Origin: Candidatus Muiribacterium halophilum
Lineage (GTDB): Bacteria > Muiribacteriota > Muiribacteriia > Muiribacteriales > Muiribacteriaceae
Assembly: GCA_023228995.1 (NCBI GenBank)
Contig: JALOAD010000010.1
Location: forward strand, 18,953-82,952
Direction: 5' to 3'
Length of the DNA: 64,000 bases
The notes below the pieces were generated by a model. That model was not told the DNA's origin. It ran no database searches and was given only the letters and a program-made list of their open reading frames with translations. Made by a program: the position numbers and the translations under genes. This document shows positions 43,019 through 52,142 of the stretch, piece by piece. The stretch's first letter is position 1, and the number at the start of each line of letters is the position of its first letter.

Positions 43019-43723
43019 ATGAAGACAAAGACAAAGTATAGATTTAATTTTAAAAAATTTGCATTAAATGTTTTTATATTAATTGTTTTTATAATAATAT
43101 CTTTTTTTTTAAAATTACATATTTCTGATATAATTACTCATAGAGAAAGTGAAAAATATAATATTGTAATTCTAAAAAGAGCGGTACAGAGTGCTGGAAA
43201 TATTAATACTTATAAAATTGCACAGGATTTTTTAAATAAATTTCCAAAGTCAGATTATAAAGGTTATGCATATTTTATAACTGGTAAATATTATTATGAA
43301 AAAGGTGATTATAAAAAAGCAATAGCTGATTTTCAAAAAGCTTCTGATAATTATCTTGAAGAGGAACTTAAAATAATATTATATCTTCATATTTCATATA
43401 ATTATATGTGTATAAATGATATAGTATCATCAAGTGAATATGCTAATAAAGTATATGAACTTCTTGAAAAAGGTAAACTTAAATCGCTTGCAGCTTTTCA
43501 GCTTGGTCTTTGTTATAGTGCATTTAAACTTTTTGATGAAGCTATATTAAAGTTTGAAGAAGTAAGTGAAAAATCCGAGGATGATGAGCTTATAAGGCAG
43601 GCTGAAGAAGAAAAACTTAAAATATTAAAAAAACTGGATTTGCAGAAAGCTGAAAAATTCGAAAAAATAATAATTAATAAATATAATCAGGACAATTATA
43701 ATGAAAAAAAAATATCTCCTTGA
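43019..43723 (+). CDS. Membrane-anchored TPR protein
   Basis: The 234-residue protein MKTKTKYRFNFKKFALNVF... has a basic N-terminus and one TM segment (VFILIVFIIISFFLKLHI). A TPR domain follows (NTYKIAQDFLNKFPKSDYKGYAYFITGKYYYEKGDYKKAIADFQKA and LAAFQLGLCYSAFKLFDEAILKFEEV) of the BamD/YbgF style. It is an inner-membrane protein with the TPRs outside or a signal-anchor protein. The start at 43019 is set by the promoter; upstream in-frame codons lie in the -10 and -35 elements. Overlaps the next TPR gene by 23 bases and leads a pilus-protein operon. Confidence 0.8.
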   Translation: MKTKTKYRFNFKKFALNVFILIVFIIISFFLKLHISDIITHRESEKYNIVILKRAVQSAGNINTYKIAQDFLNKFPKSDYKGYAYFITGKYYYEKGDYKKAIADFQKASDNYLEEELKIILYLHISYNYMCINDIVSSSEYANKVYELLEKGKLKSLAAFQLGLCYSAFKLFDEAILKFEEVSEKSEDDELIRQAEEEKLKILKKLDLQKAEKFEKIIINKYNQDNYNEKKISP

Positions 43724-45035
43724 ATTAATTAACTATCTTGAAGAATATGTTTATCATAATAATGAAATGGCAGAAGGATTTCTTACACTTGCTCATTTTT
43801 ATTATTTATCTAAAGATAATGATAATTTTTTAAAGAATTTAGATATATTTTTAAAAAAATCTAAAGATAAAAATCTTTATGAACTTGAAAAACTTGCTTT
43901 TTTTGATGAATCTTTTGATATTGTATTAAGAGAAGAATTATATTATTTTCTTGAAAATTCATATTCAGCTTGCTCTTGGGATAATCGTTTTATTGAGAAA
44001 AGTCTTGATTTTATAGAAAGTGTTTCTAAAGATGTATTTCTTAAACCTTATTTTTTATGTGAACTTTTAAAAAATTCATTTGAAAAATCTGATTATATTA
44101 TAGCAGGTAATCTTCTCAAGAATATTCTTTCAAATTATTCAAATTCTAAATGGGAAATTTTAGCTATGACTTTTTATGCTGATATTATGAAAAAAACTGG
44201 AACTCAAAAGCTTGATGATATTAAAGATAAAGATGAATTTTTAAATGATTTTAGAGAACATGTTCTTTATTTTGCTCAAAAATATCCGCAAGAAGAAAAA
44301 GCATGTGAATATCTTTTTTGTTTAGGAGAAATTCTTAAAACTAATAATGAATATGAAAAAGCTGTGAAACTTTATTCAAGAATATCAGATATATATAATG
44401 ATGAAATTATTAAAGTAAAAGTTTTATTTGAACTTGGTAAAATATATCATAAACAAGGTAATTCTGATAAAACTATTGAAATTTATACTGAACTTTTTAA
44501 TAATTTTGAGACTAAAAAAGAAATTATTGAAATAAAATTTGAGTCGGCAGGATTTTTGGCAAAACAGGGTTTTTATAAAAATGCTTTTCTTATATTTAGA
44601 GAAATTGCAGAAAAGTTTAAAAATACCCGTTGGGCTGAAAGTTCATCAAATAAAATACTTGAAATTGGTAAAAAACTTTTTGATAATAATAGATATGAAG
44701 ATAGTGAGTATATGTTTGAACAAGTTATTAAATTAAAAAATAATCGAGATGATGTTTCTTGGGCTTTATATTATGTTGGCAGAATTAATGAATTTTACGC
44801 TAAAAACTCGTTTTCTTGTGATAAAAGAGAAAAATCTAAATTAAAAGCTTTTGATATTTTTTCAAGAATTGCTCAAAATTATAATGATAATAAAGAGATT
44901 TTAGGTAAAATTGATCCGGTTTTTTTTGAAGAAATACCAAGAACAGAAAAACTTAAAAGTTTTGATTTTAATTATATAATATTAATTGTATCTATATTAC
45001 TTCTTGCAGTAATTGTGTTTCTTAAAATCAGCTAA
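43701..45035 (+). CDS. TPR protein with C-terminal membrane anchor
   Basis: The 444-residue protein is helical throughout with TPR or Sel1-like units (YPQEEKACEYLFCLGEILKTNNEYEKAVKLYSRISD, VLFELGKIYHKQGNSDKTIEIYTELF, SSNKILEIGKKLFDNNRYEDSEYMFEQV). It ends in one TM helix (FNYIILIVSILLLAVIVFLKIS). With no signal peptide it should be tail-anchored in the inner membrane, TPRs in the cytoplasm. It sits between a TM-TPR protein and minor pseudopilins, so it may help assemble that pilus or secretion system (inference). Confidence 0.78.
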   Translation: MKKKYLLELINYLEEYVYHNNEMAEGFLTLAHFYYLSKDNDNFLKNLDIFLKKSKDKNLYELEKLAFFDESFDIVLREELYYFLENSYSACSWDNRFIEKSLDFIESVSKDVFLKPYFLCELLKNSFEKSDYIIAGNLLKNILSNYSNSKWEILAMTFYADIMKKTGTQKLDDIKDKDEFLNDFREHVLYFAQKYPQEEKACEYLFCLGEILKTNNEYEKAVKLYSRISDIYNDEIIKVKVLFELGKIYHKQGNSDKTIEIYTELFNNFETKKEIIEIKFESAGFLAKQGFYKNAFLIFREIAEKFKNTRWAESSSNKILEIGKKLFDNNRYEDSEYMFEQVIKLKNNRDDVSWALYYVGRINEFYAKNSFSCDKREKSKLKAFDIFSRIAQNYNDNKEILGKIDPVFFEEIPRTEKLKSFDFNYIILIVSILLLAVIVFLKIS

Positions 45036-45045
45036 GGAGTTTATT

Positions 45046-45552
45046 ATGAAAAAAGGATTTTCAGTTGTAGAAGTACTTATTGCTATGGGTTTTTTTCTTG
45101 CATTAGTTATTCCTTATATTGCAATGTTTATAACTTCTGCTAAAGATGTTAGAAGAATTGGTAATATGAATGTTGCTATTCTTTTTGCTCAGGAAGCTAT
45201 TGAAGCATGTAAAGGTTATCCTTATGAACTTTTAGATTCTGATGATGCAGGTTCTCATGATAAAGCACTTTTTCTTGAAGAAGCATTTAAATCAGGTGAA
45301 AGAAAAAGCGTTATAATTGGCGAAAGAGACGAGGATGAAGATGATTTGCAACATGATTTTTATTGGCATAAAGCTACAGTTAATGGTATTGAATATACTA
45401 GAGATGTTGATATTGCAAAAGTTGATACAAAAGCTGATAAAAATGGTGATCCTATAAATCTTAAACTCAAACTTATAAAAGTAAATGTAAGTTGGGAAAT
45501 GGATAAGAGAACTCTAGTTTATACTGCTTCAGCAGTTGTGAGAGGTAAATGA
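45046..45552 (+). CDS. Minor pseudopilin (GspI/PilV-like)
   Basis: The ATG at 45046 follows AAGGAG by 6 bases and gives 168 residues starting MKKGFSVVEVLIAMGFFLALVIPYIAMFI, a prepilin leader with Glu+5. The body has AILFAQEAIEACKGYPYE, the A-x-x-x-A-Q-x-x-x-E-x helix common in PilV and GspI. Predicted processing occurs after KG. It is the first of three minor-pilin genes that overlap each other by 1-4 bases. Confidence 0.88.
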   Translation: MKKGFSVVEVLIAMGFFLALVIPYIAMFITSAKDVRRIGNMNVAILFAQEAIEACKGYPYELLDSDDAGSHDKALFLEEAFKSGERKSVIIGERDEDEDDLQHDFYWHKATVNGIEYTRDVDIAKVDTKADKNGDPINLKLKLIKVNVSWEMDKRTLVYTASAVVRGK

Positions 45553-46259
45553 TGAATAAAAAAGCTTTCACTTTAATTGAAGTTACGGTTGCAATTGCTG
45601 TATTTGCTATGCTTTCTGTTTTAATATCAAATATTTTTTTTTCAGGCTCAAGAGCTTATAGAAAAGAAATTAGAAACTTTACTATTCTTGATAGAGGAAG
45701 ATTTCTGTTTATAAAAATTAGAAATGATATTAGAAATGCTAATTCAATATTATATCCTGATGATAATGGTAAAGAATCTGAAAAACTTGTACTTTTAAAA
45801 CATAAATTTGACTTTAATAAAAAACCGGAAGATACTCCTGGTTTTAATGAAGCTTCGATTTATTTTGATAATATAAAAATTGAATATTCACTTGAAGAAC
45901 ATACAGATAAAGATGAAAAAGATCTTTATAGAGATCTAAAAAAACTTATTAGAAAAGAATATACTGCTAAAATTAGTGGAGATAATGTTATATATAATCT
46001 TGAGTCAGAAGATATTATAAGTCATAATATTGAAAAATTGATTTTTTTAAGAAAAAAGCTTGTTGCAAAAATTCCAGGTGATAAAATTGAACCTGAAGAG
46101 GGTGGCATTGCACCTGAAAATGTTAAAATAGAAGTTTTATTTAAAAGTTATAGAGATGAAGATTATAGTCTTTCTTTAGATCAGATAAAAAAATATTATT
46201 CAGTGAGATTTTCTACATATATTAATTCCAGAGGAAATTTTTTAGGAGGTAGTATATGA
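45552..46259 (+). CDS. Minor pseudopilin (GspJ/PilW-like)
   Basis: The 235-residue protein begins MNKKAFTLIEVTVAIAVFAMLSVLISNIFFSGSRAYRKEI; the leader has KA/F in place of KG/F at the cleavage site, an allowed variation. LDRGRFLFIKIRNDIRNANSILYPD resembles the GspJ/PilW segment following the N-terminal helix. Two ATG codons overlap at 45549 and 45552; the second has better spacing from GAGAGGT. It is a minor component of the same system as its neighbours. Confidence 0.87.
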   Translation: MNKKAFTLIEVTVAIAVFAMLSVLISNIFFSGSRAYRKEIRNFTILDRGRFLFIKIRNDIRNANSILYPDDNGKESEKLVLLKHKFDFNKKPEDTPGFNEASIYFDNIKIEYSLEEHTDKDEKDLYRDLKKLIRKEYTAKISGDNVIYNLESEDIISHNIEKLIFLRKKLVAKIPGDKIEPEEGGIAPENVKIEVLFKSYRDEDYSLSLDQIKKYYSVRFSTYINSRGNFLGGSI

Positions 46260-48991
46260 GAAATTTTAAAAAAGGTTTTGCTTATTTTGCAGCTATTCTT
46301 TTTGGTCTTCTTATAATACAGTTTTCTTATTGTGTGAAAATATATAAAGAGCAGAGTGCTCATCTTGTGGATTATGAATCTGAGAGTTATATAGCTTATA
46401 TGGTTGCTGAATCAGGTTTAAATTGTGCAATTGCTGAACTTGAAGCTAATTTTGAATGGAGAACTGATTCATGTGAAATAGATTCAACAACTGGTGATAT
46501 TATTTTTAAATCACTAGGAAAAACTCCTGAGTTTATTGTTACTGGTAATTCTAGTGAAAAATTTACTGTTTCTTTTGATAAAAATTGTTATACAGGAAAA
46601 ATGTCTATTTTTGATGATGGTGATGCTTTATTCAAAGTTAGGGCTGGAATTATAAAGTCAAAGGATAATTCTCTAACATCTATTGATGAAAGCAGTATTT
46701 TTTATGCAATAAGGTCATTAGGAAAATTCGGTGAAGAATATAAACAAATAGAAGCTATAGTTGAAATTTCTTATGTAAATCGATTTATTTTATTTGACGG
46801 TGATTCTGCTGTTGTTTGTTATGGAGGTAGTGGAAGATCTTCTGAAGATACAATACTTGCAAAAGGTGATATATATTCTAAAAACCATCTTATGATTGGT
46901 ACAACACAAGGGTCTGGCCTTGGAATTAATCTTTTGGCTAATCCTCATATATTGACTGGGAAAGATGGTTATATTAGCTTTCCTCAATTATCATCTGAAC
47001 AAAATAATATTCATATAACTACAAAAAGCGGTTCAAATTATGTAACTAAAAAACTCGGTGAGCTTACGCATAAAGAAACTGGTGATACAGGATATAAAGC
47101 TAGTTCTACAAGGGTAAGAGAAGTTTTGTATGGTGATAGAGATGATGATTCTAATAAGAAAAAAGTTTCAATATATACTCATAACGGTCTTTTTAAGGAT
47201 AAAAATACTGGAGGAAAAGATCTTGATATATCTTATGAAAGTACAAAGAGTCTTTATAAAAAGCTAGCCGATGGCTCACTTTCTTCAACTCATGGTAGAG
47301 GTGTTTATCTTGGAAGAAATGATACAAAAATACATAGAGAATATTATGTAAATAACAAATATAGTGGTTTTGCTTCTGTAGATGGTGGTAAAATACCAGG
47401 TTCTCTTGAAGTTATGATAATTGATTTTGGAGATATGTTAACTACAGGAACTGGTGATGATTTTGGAACTTCTAAAGATTGGAAAATACCTGGTTCAAAA
47501 CCGTCTGACTATAATGGAGTTATTTATGCTGAAGTTCCTCTCGTAATATTTGGAAATCCTGATAGAGATACTATTATTTACTCAGAGTATGATATTTATG
47601 TAGCAGGAGATTTTAATCAAAGACAAAAACAAGATGGTTCTTTTGAGCCGGTTAGACAAAATTATAATACAGCTGTAGATGATGAATTTGGATGGAATTT
47701 GTTTTATGATGATTATCTTAAATATAGAGATGAAAATTCCATATATAGGCAAACCCATGATGATACAGGAGCTTATTGGAATAATGTTGATCTTATTTCA
47801 GAAACAAGAATATTTTATGATCTTACTGATCCTAAAAAAGCTTTTAAAAATGAACTTATACCATTTTTAGTATATGAAATATATGAAAGATTATTTTTTC
47901 CAGTTGATATTGATTTAGATGAAGTTTCACTTGAAAATACAAAACCTGAAGCAATTAACATAGATGGTGGTAATAATATATGTGAAGAAGCTAGAAAGTT
48001 TTCTGTTATGTATAGTGTTGAAACTGCATATAGTGAATTAAACAGTACAAAAAACATTTCATTTCCGACAAAAAAAAGTGTTATTGGTAGAATATATGAG
48101 GAAGGAATTCCTTCTGTAAAAAACAATCCTTTTATTAACAATCTTAATAATTCAACATTATATGATTATTTTCAGAATGTTCTATATTTTTCAGCAGGTT
48201 CTACTGAAATATTTGTTGATGAAATATTAGATTCTATTTTTTCTGACGGGAAATTACAAAGAGATGAGATATTTGATATTGTTGAAAATAAAATATGGCC
48301 ATCTATTGGTAATAAAGCTTTTGTTTATGTTATAAAATCAGGTGGTGGAAAAAAACTCGGTCTTGCTGCAAGACTTTATGAAAAGACTGGTATAAAGACT
48401 CTTGATGGTAATAAAGGGATTTTTCATCAAAGCATTAATGCTTCTATGAAGGAAGATATGCTTTATATACCTGAAATGACTGTTAATGCAAAGAGAATAT
48501 CAATGGGAGTTCTAGTTCCTTATATTCCATCGGGAAATCCTCCTGATAATCAGATTGCAGGAAAAACAAATATGTGGGATTGTGATTCAAAAGCAATTAT
48601 TGATATGGACAATGCAACTGATTTTGCAAAATTAGATCAAATTAGAAATATAAAAACAATTAGAGAAGTTATTGGTAATAATAACAATCAGCATTCAGCT
48701 ACAAATAATGATGATGGTATGGAAGATAGTGAAGCTGATATAGAGATTTTGGATAATTATTATAGATATATTTCTACAGATACTTTTTATCTTAGAACAT
48801 TTGGTAGTGAGGTTTATTTAAGAAATATGAGTGATATAAGTAGACTTCCTTATATTGGCGGAGGATATGGTCCTCATATTAGAAAAAAAGTGTTTGATCC
48901 AGAAAACAGAACAAGATATGAATTAAGAAGTTATAATCTTGTTAATATTGAATATTATAATATAAAAGAAAAAGATTTTAAGGATTTTTAG
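46256..48991 (+). CDS. Large PilX/GspK-like pilus assembly protein
   Basis: The 911-residue protein has a short N-terminal leader with one TM helix (KKGFAYFAAILFGLLIIQFSYCV), then YIAYMVAESGLNCAIAELE. The A-E-S-G-L-x-x-A element is the hallmark of PilX/GspK-type minor pilins. The rest is a very large exported domain rich in Asp, Asn and Gly (VCYGGSGRSSEDTILAKGDI; VYLGRNDTKIHREYY), far longer than usual PilX or GspK (200-350 residues). It could be the tip of the pseudopilus and carry an adhesive domain (inference). It overlaps the preceding minor pilin by 4 bases. Confidence 0.82.
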   Translation: MRNFKKGFAYFAAILFGLLIIQFSYCVKIYKEQSAHLVDYESESYIAYMVAESGLNCAIAELEANFEWRTDSCEIDSTTGDIIFKSLGKTPEFIVTGNSSEKFTVSFDKNCYTGKMSIFDDGDALFKVRAGIIKSKDNSLTSIDESSIFYAIRSLGKFGEEYKQIEAIVEISYVNRFILFDGDSAVVCYGGSGRSSEDTILAKGDIYSKNHLMIGTTQGSGLGINLLANPHILTGKDGYISFPQLSSEQNNIHITTKSGSNYVTKKLGELTHKETGDTGYKASSTRVREVLYGDRDDDSNKKKVSIYTHNGLFKDKNTGGKDLDISYESTKSLYKKLADGSLSSTHGRGVYLGRNDTKIHREYYVNNKYSGFASVDGGKIPGSLEVMIIDFGDMLTTGTGDDFGTSKDWKIPGSKPSDYNGVIYAEVPLVIFGNPDRDTIIYSEYDIYVAGDFNQRQKQDGSFEPVRQNYNTAVDDEFGWNLFYDDYLKYRDENSIYRQTHDDTGAYWNNVDLISETRIFYDLTDPKKAFKNELIPFLVYEIYERLFFPVDIDLDEVSLENTKPEAINIDGGNNICEEARKFSVMYSVETAYSELNSTKNISFPTKKSVIGRIYEEGIPSVKNNPFINNLNNSTLYDYFQNVLYFSAGSTEIFVDEILDSIFSDGKLQRDEIFDIVENKIWPSIGNKAFVYVIKSGGGKKLGLAARLYEKTGIKTLDGNKGIFHQSINASMKEDMLYIPEMTVNAKRISMGVLVPYIPSGNPPDNQIAGKTNMWDCDSKAIIDMDNATDFAKLDQIRNIKTIREVIGNNNNQHSATNNDDGMEDSEADIEILDNYYRYISTDTFYLRTFGSEVYLRNMSDISRLPYIGGGYGPHIRKKVFDPENRTRYELRSYNLVNIEYYNIKEKDFKDF

Positions 48992-49006
48992 ATTTTGGGA
49001 GGAATT

Positions 49007-51310
49007 TTGAAAAAGGCTATACTTGTACCATTAAAAGAAATGGTTATATTTCCAGATATAATAATGCCACTTTATATAGGAAGAGAATTTTCTTTAAATG
49101 CATTAAAAGAAGTTATGAAAAGTAAAAACAGGGATTTTGCAGTATGTTGTCAAAAAGAAACAGCAAATGATGATAATATTGAAAAAACTCTATTTAACAC
49201 AGGTGTATTGGTTACACTTCTTCAATTTGTAAAATTACCTGATGATTCATATAAAATTCTTGTAGAAGGTAAAAAAAGAATTTCTATAAAAAATATTGAA
49301 ATGAAAAAAGATAATTTTATCGAATGCTCATATTTAGAAATAAAACCAGGTAAACTTAATGAAAAAATAATTGTTATTATGAATTACACAAGGGAACTTT
49401 TTGTTGAGTATTCAAAATATGAAAAAAAAATTCCTCAAGAACTTGTAAAAGCAATAATGTCTAATAATGAACCTGAAAAATTATGTAATCTTATAGGATC
49501 TCATATATTAATAGATTCTTATTCAAAACAAAGTATATTAGAGGAGAAAAGTCTTTATAAAAGATATGAAAAAGAAGCTTATTATCTGCAAAGTGAGATT
49601 GAAGTTTTAAAGATTGAATATAAAATCGATAAAGATGTAAAAAAAAGATTAAGCAAGCAACAAAAAGAATATTTTCTTAGAGAACAGATTAAAATTATAC
49701 AAGAAGAACTTGGTTTAGGTAATAAATCTGAAATTCAAAATATAGAAGAAAAGCTAAAAAAAGGTAATTATCCTCTAAATGTTATTGAAAAATTAGAAGA
49801 AGAAATAAGCAAATTACAAAGATCAGGACCTTATAATCATGATTATAGTCAGATTTTGAATTATATAGAATGGCTTCTTGAACTTCCTTGGGAAAAAATG
49901 TCAGAAGATGAGAATGATATTTTTAAATGTGAAGAAATCCTTGATAAAAGTCATTATGGTATGAAAAAAATAAAAGAAAGAATAATTGAATTTATCGCAG
50001 TAAAAAGACTTTCAGAAAATTCAAAAACTCCTATTCTGTGTCTTTCAGGACCACCAGGTGTTGGTAAAACATCTTTAGGAAAAGCAATAGCTGAATCTTT
50101 AAATAGAGAGTTTGTGCATTATTCATTAGGTGGTGTAAATGATGAAGCAGAGATTAGAGGACATAGACAAACTTATATTGGTGCAATGCCTGGTAGGATT
50201 ATTTCACTTATAAAAGAAGCGAAAGTAAAAAATCCTGTTTTTATGCTTGATGAAATAGATAAAATAGACTCATCATTTAAAGGAGATCCAGCAAGTGCTT
50301 TGCTTGAAATATTAGATCCAGATCACAATAAAGAATTTTCTGATAATTATATAAATATACCTTTTGATCTTTCAAAAGTATTTTTTATAACAACAGCAAA
50401 TTATGTTTATGATATACCTCAACCTTTATTTGATAGAATGGAGATAATTAATATAACAGGATATACTTTAAGTGAAAAAATAGAATTAGCAAGTCAGTTT
50501 TTAATTCCAAAACTACTTAAAGAACATGGACTTACAAAAAAAAATATTTTAATATCAAAAAGTGTTTTAAAAATAATAATTGAAAATTATACAATGGAAG
50601 CTGGAGTTAGAAAATTATCTCAAACATTATCAAAAATAATGAGAAAAGCTGCATTAATGATACTTAAAGAAAAAGATAGAGATTATAGTTTTAAAATTGA
50701 TAAAAACACAATAAATGATATTTTAGGACCAGCAGAATTTTGTGAAAGCCAAAAAAATAAAAAAAATGAAAAAGGAATTGCAAATGGTCTTGCCTGGACA
50801 GCATTTGGAGGAGATATATTGACAATTGAGGTATTGCTTATAGAGGGTGAAGGAAGACTTATACTTACAGGTTCTCTTGGAGAAGTTATGAAAGAATCTG
50901 CTCAAACTGCTTTTACTTATATAAAATCGATTTATAGAAAAGCTAATATAAAAAAAGAAAGTTTTAGAAAATATGATGTACATATACATGTTCCTGAAGG
51001 AGCAACACCAAAAGATGGACCATCTGCTGGCATAACAATTATGAGTGCTATGGTTTCTGCGTTTTCAGGTAAAAAATTCAATAAAGATTATGCAATGACA
51101 GGAGAAATTACTTTAAGAGGAAATGTTCTACCTATAGGCGGGCTTAAAGAAAAAGCTCTTGCAGCATATATGCATGGTATAAAAAATATAATTATTCCAG
51201 AAGAAAATATTAAAGATCTTATTGAAATACCTGAAGAAGTTAAAAATAAAATTAAATTTATTCCTGTAAAAAATGCATTGGAAGTATTAAAAGAGGTATT
51301 AATTAAATGA
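49007..51310 (+). CDS. lon: ATP-dependent protease Lon
   Basis: Lon is the hexameric AAA+ serine protease that removes damaged and regulatory proteins in the cytoplasm. The 767-residue protein has the N-terminal substrate domain (ILVPLKEMVIFPDIIMPLYIGR), Walker A GPPGVGKTSLGKA, Walker B VFMLDEIDKID, sensor region and a protease domain. The catalytic Ser is in TPKDGPSAGITI and the catalytic Lys in PIGGLKEKALAA. The start TTG at 49007 follows GGGAGGA; an upstream TTG at 48995 would overlap that site. It ends 4 bases into engB. Confidence 0.96.
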   Translation: MKKAILVPLKEMVIFPDIIMPLYIGREFSLNALKEVMKSKNRDFAVCCQKETANDDNIEKTLFNTGVLVTLLQFVKLPDDSYKILVEGKKRISIKNIEMKKDNFIECSYLEIKPGKLNEKIIVIMNYTRELFVEYSKYEKKIPQELVKAIMSNNEPEKLCNLIGSHILIDSYSKQSILEEKSLYKRYEKEAYYLQSEIEVLKIEYKIDKDVKKRLSKQQKEYFLREQIKIIQEELGLGNKSEIQNIEEKLKKGNYPLNVIEKLEEEISKLQRSGPYNHDYSQILNYIEWLLELPWEKMSEDENDIFKCEEILDKSHYGMKKIKERIIEFIAVKRLSENSKTPILCLSGPPGVGKTSLGKAIAESLNREFVHYSLGGVNDEAEIRGHRQTYIGAMPGRIISLIKEAKVKNPVFMLDEIDKIDSSFKGDPASALLEILDPDHNKEFSDNYINIPFDLSKVFFITTANYVYDIPQPLFDRMEIINITGYTLSEKIELASQFLIPKLLKEHGLTKKNILISKSVLKIIIENYTMEAGVRKLSQTLSKIMRKAALMILKEKDRDYSFKIDKNTINDILGPAEFCESQKNKKNEKGIANGLAWTAFGGDILTIEVLLIEGEGRLILTGSLGEVMKESAQTAFTYIKSIYRKANIKKESFRKYDVHIHVPEGATPKDGPSAGITIMSAMVSAFSGKKFNKDYAMTGEITLRGNVLPIGGLKEKALAAYMHGIKNIIIPEENIKDLIEIPEEVKNKIKFIPVKNALEVLKEVLIK

Positions 51311-51867
51311 AAATAAAAGATTTGGAATTTATACAACAGGCTAAATATAAAAGAACAGATGATTTACCTGAATATGCTTTTGTAGGAAGATCAAATGCTG
51401 GAAAATCCAGCATAATAAATGAAATATTAAATTGGAAAATAAATAGAGTTAGCAAAAGACCTGGTTGTACAAGACTTATCAATAAAATTAAAATAAATGA
51501 TAGTTTTTATATTGTAGATCTTCCAGGTTATGGATTTGCTAAAGTTGCTTTATCAGCTAAAAAAAAGTTTTCGAAATTAACTGAAAATTATATAAAAGAT
51601 TCAGATAATTTAAGGCTTGTATTTATTATAATGGATATGAAAGTTGCTCCAACTGAGCTTGATATAGTAATGATTCAATGGTTAAAAGATCTTGGACGGA
51701 ATTTTGTTTTAGTTTTTAATAAAAGTGACAAAATACCTAAAAACAAATTGCAATCAAGAAAAAATGAGATATGGAAAATACTAGGTTTTAAATATCCTGA
51801 AATAACAGTATCAGTATTGAAAAATGAAAATCTAAGAAAAATAGAAGATTATTTTTTTAAAAAATAG
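51307..51867 (+). CDS. engB: Ribosome biogenesis GTPase EngB/YsxC
   Basis: The 186-residue P-loop GTPase carries G1 FVGRSNAGKSSIINEIL, the GCTRLINKIKI switch region (G2), G3 VDLPGYGFAKV and G4 VFNKSDKI. The short length and the DLPGYGFA element identify the EngB/YsxC branch, which acts in large ribosomal subunit assembly. It is coupled to lon by ATGA, a common lon-engB neighbourhood. It is followed by a repeat-rich spacer before rpsB. Confidence 0.95.
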   Translation: MKIKDLEFIQQAKYKRTDDLPEYAFVGRSNAGKSSIINEILNWKINRVSKRPGCTRLINKIKINDSFYIVDLPGYGFAKVALSAKKKFSKLTENYIKDSDNLRLVFIIMDMKVAPTELDIVMIQWLKDLGRNFVLVFNKSDKIPKNKLQSRKNEIWKILGFKYPEITVSVLKNENLRKIEDYFFKK

Positions 51868-51917
51868 AGTAGTGAAATGGTGAAGTGGGTATAACTTGGA
51901 AAAACCGGGACTTCGAA

Positions 51918-51980
51918 TTTTAATTATTCATTTTTAATTCTTAATTCTTAATTTTTAATTGTTCATCTTTAACTTTAGTT
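51918..51980 (-). repeat. Degenerate heptamer array (inverse of the array at 63.8 kb)
   Basis: Nine 7-base units of type TTTTAAT/TCTTAAT run in register from 51918 to 51980, the central four (51932-51959) being nearly perfect. On the minus strand they read as AAAATTA/AGAATTA units, the same word as in the array after hydE. The end forms a hairpin, CTTTAAC-TTTA-GTTAAAG (51967-51984). The array lies between engB and the rpsB promoter. Confidence 0.7.
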
Positions 51981-52010
51981 AAAGGGAATCTGGTTACTGG
52001 TCATTAGAAT

Positions 52011-52039
52011 TTGAATTATTAAAAACACTCTGTTATTAT
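52011..52039 (+). promoter_or_regulatory. Promoter of rpsB-tsf
   Basis: TTGAAT (52011-52016), 17-base spacer, then TATTAT (52034-52039) with an extended -10 TG at 52031-52032. Transcription should begin near 52046, just before the structured leader of rpsB. Confidence 0.7.
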
Positions 52040-52056
52040 TACGCATACAAAACACA

Positions 52057-52116
52057 CCTGTGTTCATTAAAACAGATGGTTGCCGGAAAATCGGTTTATC
52101 TGTATTGAAACACAGG
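52057..52116 (+). promoter_or_regulatory. Structured rpsB leader RNA (candidate r-protein autoregulatory element)
   Basis: Three nested helices can form: CCTGTGTT (52057-52064) with AACACAGG (52109-52116), ACAGAT (52072-52077) with ATCTGT (52098-52103), and CCG (52083-52085) with CGG (52092-52094). The outer helix overlaps a first GGGAGG, and the true rpsB ribosome binding site follows 18 bases later. S2-binding leaders that control rpsB-tsf are known in other bacteria; this one is only a structural candidate. Confidence 0.55.
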
Positions 52117-52142
52117 GAGGAATTAAACCAAACGGAGGTAAC

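Noticed and set aside
52080-52142. Upstream TTG start for rpsB
   Set aside because: The extra 21 residues match no S2 protein and are coded by the structured leader; the ATG at 52143 has GGAGG and the canonical MAIVSMK start.
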